Source: Methanosarcinales archaeon
Lineage (GTDB): Archaea; Halobacteriota; Methanosarcinia; Methanosarcinales; Methanogasteraceae
Reading direction: 5' to 3'
DNA: 9,656 nucleotides
NCBI GenBank assembly: GCA_030672605.1
Contig: DAOVGE010000102.1
Coordinates: forward strand, 1 to 9,656
Shown here: one piece after another, positions 5,992 to 9,656 of the stretch
Layout: each line of letters opens with the position of its first letter
Numbering within the stretch: position 1 is the first letter of the stretch
The notes under the pieces: model-generated
Database searches by the model: none
The model's input: the letters and a program-made list of their open reading frames with translations, nothing else
Told to the model about the DNA's origin: nothing
Program-made: the position numbers and the translations under genes

Positions 5992-6001
5992 TTTTATTTT
6001 T
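5992..6001 (+). terminator. Oligo-T terminator after tRNA-Pro
   Basis: TTTTATTTTT directly follows the tRNA on the plus strand. Archaeal RNA polymerase terminates at such T-runs without needing a hairpin. The run overlaps the stop codon of the convergent cofE gene (5996-5994). Confidence 0.55.
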
Positions 6002-6761
6002 CATCTTTCACTTTCAGAAGTGTTCTTCTGATGACATCATCTGATTCCGGGAAGTACAGTGATCCGATCCCATCTGATTCAGCGTAAAAATCGAGCCCGC
6101 GGATCACCACAACCGGAGTTCCGTCGCAACCCTCGCCAAAGAGAAGGTTTGCAGCGGAAGCGAGTTCGTCCACGATCGCTTCGTTTGCAACCTCAAGGAC
6201 ATCGCCAAAGAGATCGCGTGTCCCGCGCCAGTCTCTGGTCGGTCTGATTCCGGAGACTCCGATCGCAACTCCGATCTGACCATCACGAAATGCCCGTCCG
6301 TTGGTGTCTGTGATTACCACACTCACCTTCTTACCGGTTATCGAAAGTATATCCGATCTCATATTTTTTGCGCTCTTGTCAGGATCGTTTGGCAGCAGTA
6401 TGATGTGATCACTATCCCCATCCACGTTCGATCCGTCGATTCCGGCATTCACGCAGATGTTTCCGCACCGCGTCTTCGTGAGAAGGAACGGCGACTCGAT
6501 GAGTGTCTCCGCGCTCTCGTTGAGAACCGCCTGGACAAACCCCGAATCACCCTCGTTCACATCAGCGATCGCAATTGCACGCTTTGTTGGACGGATATTT
6601 TGTAGTTTTACGATTCTTCCTTCAGCCTTTGCAACGATCGTGGACGCGATCACGACGATGTCACGATCCTGCAGCGCGACTCGTTTGCAGATGATCTCTG
6701 CAAGATCGTCCCCATTCTCAATCAGCGGAATATCCGGAACAGTTACTGCATTCAGGTTCAT
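5994..6761 (-). CDS. cofE: Coenzyme F420-0:L-glutamate ligase CofE
   Basis: A 255-residue cytoplasmic GTP-dependent ligase that adds gamma-linked glutamates to F420-0, producing the F420 used by methanogen-type redox enzymes. Visible family motifs: VVIASTIVAKAEGRIV (36-51), NAGIDGSNVD (105-114), LLPNDPDKSA (122-131), VVITDTNGRAFRDGQIGVAI (148-167, metal-site acidic residues), GIRPTRDWRG (171-180), and DELASAANLLFGEG…PVVVIRG (198-222). Length matches the monofunctional archaeal enzyme; the bacterial FbiB form has an additional C-terminal nitroreductase domain, absent here. It stands alone: convergent with tRNA-Pro and separated by about 100 bp from the upstream TPR gene. Its own TATA box lies about 31 nt before the ATG with no Shine-Dalgarno, suggesting a leaderless or very short-leader transcript. 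Confidence 0.95.
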   Translation of the reverse strand: MNLNAVTVPDIPLIENGDDLAEIICKRVALQDRDIVVIASTIVAKAEGRIVKLQNIRPTKRAIAIADVNEGDSGFVQAVLNESAETLIESPFLLTKTRCGNICVNAGIDGSNVDGDSDHIILLPNDPDKSAKNMRSDILSITGKKVSVVITDTNGRAFRDGQIGVAIGVSGIRPTRDWRGTRDLFGDVLEVANEAIVDELASAANLLFGEGCDGTPVVVIRGLDFYAESDGIGSLYFPESDDVIRRTLLKVKDEK

Positions 6762-6787
6762 GGTTCGTGTTATCTGTGCCGCATGGG

Positions 6788-6796
6788 ATTTATATC
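6788..6796 (-). promoter_or_regulatory. TATA box for cofE
   Basis: The minus strand reads GATATAAATCCC, with the box at 6796-6788 and its centre about 31 nt before the cofE ATG. The next 25 bases contain no purine-rich ribosome site, so start site and start codon should nearly coincide. Confidence 0.6.
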
Positions 6797-6854
6797 AGGC
6801 ACATCACGCGGCGTACACACCATTGGAAGTTCGTTTGTGGGGGGAGTGCCTGAT
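6794..6854. repeat. 9-bp inverted repeat at the cofE promoter
   Basis: ATCAGGCAC (6794-6802) and GTGCCTGAT (6846-6854) are perfect inverted copies with starts 52 bp apart, close to five helical turns. The first arm overlaps the upstream edge of the cofE TATA box; the second ends 10 nt past the stop of the upstream TPR gene. It may be a two-site operator or a transcript-end structure; chance is not excluded. Confidence 0.35.
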
Positions 6855-6864
6855 TGGGGGACGC

Positions 6865-7554
6865 TCACTTGTCCAAGGCATCCAGCAACTTCTTTGCATT
6901 TCGGGTACTGGGATTTTCATCACCATAGAACTCTTGAAATATGCTGTACGCCTGCTGAAGAGATGTGCTTGCACGTCGCGAATCACCGAGTGCACGCCAT
7001 ACCAGGCCGATGTTGCTTAGGTCTCTTGCAACTGCAGGATGTCTGTCACCGTACACATCCCTGTCGATCGAAAGTGCCTGCGCATAGTACTCAATCGCTT
7101 TTCTTTGATCACCAAGGTCATCCCATGCCCCGCCGATGTTGTTAAATGTTGTTGCTACATCAGGATGCCGGTCACCATACACATCCTTGCGAATAGAAAG
7201 TGCCCGCTCATAGTACTTCATCGCTTTCTCATGCTCGCCAAGGACGTGCCATGCCAAGCCGATATTGTTGAGATATGTTGCCACCGCAGGATGTCTCTCG
7301 CCGTACACCTCAGTGTCAATCGAGAGAGCTTGCTCGTAGTACCCAATCGCTTTCTTGTGCTCGCCGAGGTCACCCCATGCCGAGCCGGTGTTGTTGAGAT
7401 ATGTTGCCACGTCCGGATGTCTCTCGCCGTACACCATCCTGCTGATAGGGAGTGCTTGCTCGTAATACTCTATTGCCGAGCCGGCATCCCCGATCGTCTG
7501 CTGGATAGCACCCAGCAGATTGAGAGCCCGAGCAACTGCACTTTTGCCGGATTC
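6865..7554 (-). CDS. C-terminal TPR half of a frameshifted winged-helix/TPR protein
   Basis: This is the continuation, in another frame, of the gene starting at 9010. Directly after the G run at 7559-7554 the frame reads ESGKSAVARALNLLGAIQQT, then four tandem 42-residue kinesin-light-chain-type TPR units starting at VYGERHPDVA (7434, 7308, 7182 and 7056), and a 21-residue tail to the stop. Such repeats build a superhelical scaffold for peptide or protein binding. An ATG exists at 7437-7435, but it lies inside the repeat motif (SRM-VYGERHP) with no ribosome site, so it is not a convincing start. The first two repeats are nearly identical in DNA (7265-7310 against 7391-7436), which points to recent duplication. 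I infer a single ancestral gene with the 5' half. Confidence 0.8.
   Translation of the reverse strand, partial: ESGKSAVARALNLLGAIQQTIGDAGSAIEYYEQALPISRMVYGERHPDVATYLNNTGSAWGDLGEHKKAIGYYEQALSIDTEVYGERHPAVATYLNNIGLAWHVLGEHEKAMKYYERALSIRKDVYGDRHPDVATTFNNIGGAWDDLGDQRKAIEYYAQALSIDRDVYGDRHPAVARDLSNIGLVWRALGDSRRASTSLQQAYSIFQEFYGDENPSTRNAKKLLDALDK
6931..7434 (-). repeat. Four tandem 126-bp TPR-coding repeats
   Basis: The units run 7434-7309, 7308-7183, 7182-7057 and 7056-6931. Each encodes a 42-residue kinesin-light-chain-type TPR that begins VYG(E/D)RHP. Similarity falls from the first pair toward the last unit, whose end (STSLQQAYSIFQE) is most diverged. The period is fixed at 126 bp, consistent with expansion by unequal exchange. 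Confidence 0.85.
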
Positions 7555-9010
7555 CCCCCAACCCTTCGGCGATCTTCAGCCCATCTCTGACCAGGTCATC
7601 AGCCCCCTTGTGATCCGCCTGCTCCAGATGAACTTCTGCAGCGCCGATTAATGCTTGAGAAGTCCCCAGTTCGTCTCCCGATTTCTCTGCCAATTTCAGA
7701 GCGCGGTCATAGCATTTTACTGCTTCTTTATATTTAGCCCGTTCCCGGTAGAGGTTACCATAACTGAGATAAAACGGTACTAAAAGATTTAAAACCTCTG
7801 TATTAATATTACAAGCTGCATCAATATCTCTTCTCGACTCTTCCAAACAGCCTTTCTTCATATACGCCAGTGCTCGCACAGAGAGGGCGATGCCACGAAT
7901 CCGGTCATCGATTGTTTCAAACAGCACTTCGTCCACTATCTCAATCAATCTATCGGAATTTTTGATCTCCTCTGCTACCTCCTCCATAAATGGCGCCTTA
8001 AGTGAAATGACCAGCTTATCCAGATCCCCCATCTCCTGAAATGGATAACTGATTGCTCGCATCGTTTCTGCCCTCATCACCGGCTGCTCAATAATCTCTT
8101 CATTCGGTTTGATCTCCTTTAGTACCCCGAAATAAAATTCCTTTATCTCGTTAAATTCCCCTCTTTCCATTTTGCCAGCTATCCGCTCCACAACACCAAT
8201 AAGCAAACTCGGTTTTTTAAGAGTCTTCATGTAAAGGGGCAAAACGGTCGTCTCACCACGGCGATGAACCAGACCTTGTATCTGCATGCCATCGATCGCT
8301 TTGCTGATTGCATCTTCAGGAATCGTGGTCAGTCTCCGAATATCCGGGATGCTGTCCCTAACAACGAGCGACAGTAGGATTTTTACTTGATTGGCTTTCA
8401 ATATCGACATCTTATCGCTAACCATCGCAATAAACGCCTCATCGATAGCCTCCTCCATCTCTGTATCCTCTGATCTGGCTGAAATTACCAGATCCAGAAA
8501 TTCAATTGTATCGATCGGGTCTTCAAAGTTCTTGAGAGCGAAGTCAAAAGCCGATCCATCCAGGAGCGTCTCATCGATCCGTTCATCTTCGTAGATCGTC
8601 TTTCTGATGGCATCCACAGCTGCATTCTTCAACTGAAAAAGCCATCTCCGCGATGCCGAAACTTCCGGATCCAGTATATCTATCACAATCATCAGTGATG
8701 GAATCCGCCTTCCGGCTTTTAATGCACTTCTCAGTTCCTTCTCACTTCTGACTGAAACCGATAGAAGAGTGTTTTTATCCACTGTTACCCCTTTTATTTG
8801 CTCTACGTGTCTATTTCCGGCTGCACTCTCGATATCTTTGTAATCCACGGATAAGAAGTCGGGATGGTAAGCGTTCATACCCCAGAGCAGGAGGTTTAGT
8901 ATCTTCTCCTTCTTATCTACGGACATATCGAAAGGCAACGTTTGGGGCTTCTCTAAGAACGCGGGGTTTATCTGAAAATTCCTTAAGAGCGGGGTTTGGA
9001 ATACCTTCAT
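7370..9010 (-). CDS. N-terminal half of a frameshifted winged-helix/TPR protein
   Basis: Frame 0 from the ATG at 9010 encodes 546 residues, but only the first 485 look genuine. Residues 1-195 form an unrecognised, charged, helical-looking region containing a hydrophobic strand at PSLMIVIDIL (104-113). Residues 200-262 resemble a winged helix: ILKANQVKILLSLV, then a recognition-helix-like PEDAISKAIDGMQIQGLVHR and a short wing. From about 370 onward helical repeats begin, with a clear TPR at 411-445 (YGNLYRERAKYKEAVKCYDR). After G485 the sequence becomes Cys/Ser/Arg-rich non-homologous translation and stops at 7370. Six Gs at 7559-7554 cause this: five would continue into the TPR repeats, giving 714 residues. 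It starts 15 nt after the NTPase gene, so the two form an operon. AT-rich codons dominate this half compared with the housekeeping genes. Confidence 0.8.
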   Translation of the reverse strand: MKVFQTPLLRNFQINPAFLEKPQTLPFDMSVDKKEKILNLLLWGMNAYHPDFLSVDYKDIESAAGNRHVEQIKGVTVDKNTLLSVSVRSEKELRSALKAGRRIPSLMIVIDILDPEVSASRRWLFQLKNAAVDAIRKTIYEDERIDETLLDGSAFDFALKNFEDPIDTIEFLDLVISARSEDTEMEEAIDEAFIAMVSDKMSILKANQVKILLSLVVRDSIPDIRRLTTIPEDAISKAIDGMQIQGLVHRRGETTVLPLYMKTLKKPSLLIGVVERIAGKMERGEFNEIKEFYFGVLKEIKPNEEIIEQPVMRAETMRAISYPFQEMGDLDKLVISLKAPFMEEVAEEIKNSDRLIEIVDEVLFETIDDRIRGIALSVRALAYMKKGCLEESRRDIDAACNINTEVLNLLVPFYLSYGNLYRERAKYKEAVKCYDRALKLAEKSGDELGTSQALIGAAEVHLEQADHKGADDLVRDGLKIAEGLGGIRQKCSCSGSQSAGCYPADDRGCRLGNRVLRASTPYQQDGVRRETSGRGNISQQHRLGMG

Positions 9011-9025
9011 TGCCAGATTCCCATA

Positions 9026-9656
9026 TTATACATCAAGCTTGAAAAAAGCGAGGTCTGGTGAAAGCCTGTACTTCTGCGGCGTATAGAGGTCATCAGGGAC
9101 GAGAATACCATTCTCGATCATCGCATCATAATCTCCTTCCGAAATTCCCGATTGATCGACGATCTCACCTCTCTTTAGGAATGGATTACCCCCAATCAGG
9201 AAGAACTTGCTGATAACGGAAACTTTTTCGGGATCGAATCCATAAAAATTGAATGCAAAGCTTTTAAGGTCATACAGCACGGTTTCCGGGTTTAGATCGC
9301 TGTTATTGCAGAGGAAGTGAACCCATGTGAGAAATGAAAGCGGATTGCCTGTTACCGTCCGCAATTCGTCAGCGATGGGCGGTAATTTTTGCTCCAGAAT
9401 CTCCTTCTCGGGGCAATTCTCCAGCCGTCTGACTAAAATCTCCTTGAGTGCGTCTCCGGGCAGATCCCCGACTACAATGGGGTCACGGAAACTGCGGTGA
9501 AATTCAAGAGTTATGGCTTCGCTTCTGAGTACAGCAATTATCAACGATTTTTTATGTTTGAATATCTCATGAACAAACTCGGCGATCTGACCCTTGTCAT
9601 GGATCTGGTCGAGATTGTCGATTGCGATTACGACCTCACAATCCCGATCAGTAGAT
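9026..9656 (-). CDS. AAA/STAND-like NTPase with C-terminal winged helix (5' part lies outside the window)
   Basis: The last 209 residues of a larger protein are present; the open frame runs off the window edge. It enters at a Walker B-like strand, CEVVIAIDNLD (9640-9608, acidic D at 9619-9617), followed by a sensor-like strand SLIIAVLRSEA. A helical lid with TGNPLSFLTW follows, resembling the GxP motif of STAND/NB-ARC ATPases. The C-terminal 65 residues look like a winged helix (KFFLIGGNPFLKRGEIVDQS, then EGDYDAMIENGILVPDD). Walker A must lie beyond position 9656. A TTG at 9544-9542 could be mistaken for a start, but the similarity continues upstream without a break. STAND-type proteins act as nucleotide-driven switches in signalling, transcription and anti-virus defence; here the sensor is unknown. 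The TPR gene follows after 15 nt. Confidence 0.75.
   Translation of the reverse strand, partial: STDRDCEVVIAIDNLDQIHDKGQIAEFVHEIFKHKKSLIIAVLRSEAITLEFHRSFRDPIVVGDLPGDALKEILVRRLENCPEKEILEQKLPPIADELRTVTGNPLSFLTWVHFLCNNSDLNPETVLYDLKSFAFNFYGFDPEKVSVISKFFLIGGNPFLKRGEIVDQSGISEGDYDAMIENGILVPDDLYTPQKYRLSPDLAFFKLDV

Noticed and set aside
6457..7020. Plus-strand open frame of 187 codons across cofE and the TPR tail
   Set aside because: It is antisense to cofE and the TPR gene and crosses the cofE promoter; no supporting features.
6931..7434. Possible CRISPR or satellite array because of regular repeats
   Set aside because: The 126-bp units are fully coding, without unique spacers, and match 42-residue TPR periodicity.
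6865..7437. Independent TPR gene starting at the ATG at 7437
   Set aside because: The TPR sequence continues upstream of this Met to the G run, the Met lies inside the repeat motif, and there is no ribosome site. It is the displaced 3' part of the larger gene.
9026..9544. NTPase gene starting at the TTG at 9544
   Set aside because: The same frame continues upstream to the window edge and encodes a Walker B-like strand, so the true start is outside the window.

Overview
The window is a stretch of archaeal chromosome, almost certainly from a methanogen or a methanogen-related (methane- or alkane-oxidising) euryarchaeon. The evidence is a monofunctional CofE (coenzyme F420 gamma-glutamyl ligase), archaeal SecY, uL15 and uS9, the archaeal/eukaryotic RNA polymerase subunit RpoN (Rpb10 type), TATA boxes in front of the operons, and a tRNA-Pro without encoded CCA. 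The exact lineage cannot be fixed from sequence reading alone.

Layout. (1) Positions 1-295 are non-coding and rich in short dispersed and inverted repeats. (2) A minus-strand unit (2211 to 296) reads: membrane-anchored coiled-coil protein, HDAC-family deacetylase, six-cysteine protein of unknown function. (3) Positions 2212-2605 are non-coding and hold a TATA box, a compound palindrome and a repeat cluster that includes an inverted copy of a repeat found in the left spacer. (4) A minus-strand housekeeping operon (5169 to 2606) reads uL15, SecY, adenylate kinase: the tail of the archaeal spc-type ribosomal cluster. (5) A 135-bp divergent promoter region follows. (6) A plus-strand operon reads uS9, RpoN, tRNA-Pro(CGG), ending in an oligo-T stretch. 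(7) cofE lies convergent on the minus strand, with its own TATA box and no visible Shine-Dalgarno sequence. (8) A minus-strand accessory locus (9656 to 6865) reads: 3' part of an AAA/STAND-like NTPase with a C-terminal winged helix, then a winged-helix/TPR protein whose reading frame is broken by one extra base in a G run. Removing that base restores a 714-residue protein ending in four 42-residue kinesin-light-chain-type TPR repeats.

The core genes cover translation, protein export, nucleotide balance, transcription and F420 biosynthesis. Two normally larger ribosomal clusters appear here only as fragments placed head to head. The NTPase plus TPR pair is the most system-like accessory element: one gene carries the NTP switch and the other a DNA- or partner-binding helix plus a TPR scaffold. 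Its function cannot be stated from sequence alone. Three operon heads (coiled-coil gene, uS9, cofE) have TATA boxes centred about 29-31 bp before the start codon and no Shine-Dalgarno, which predicts leaderless or nearly leaderless transcripts.
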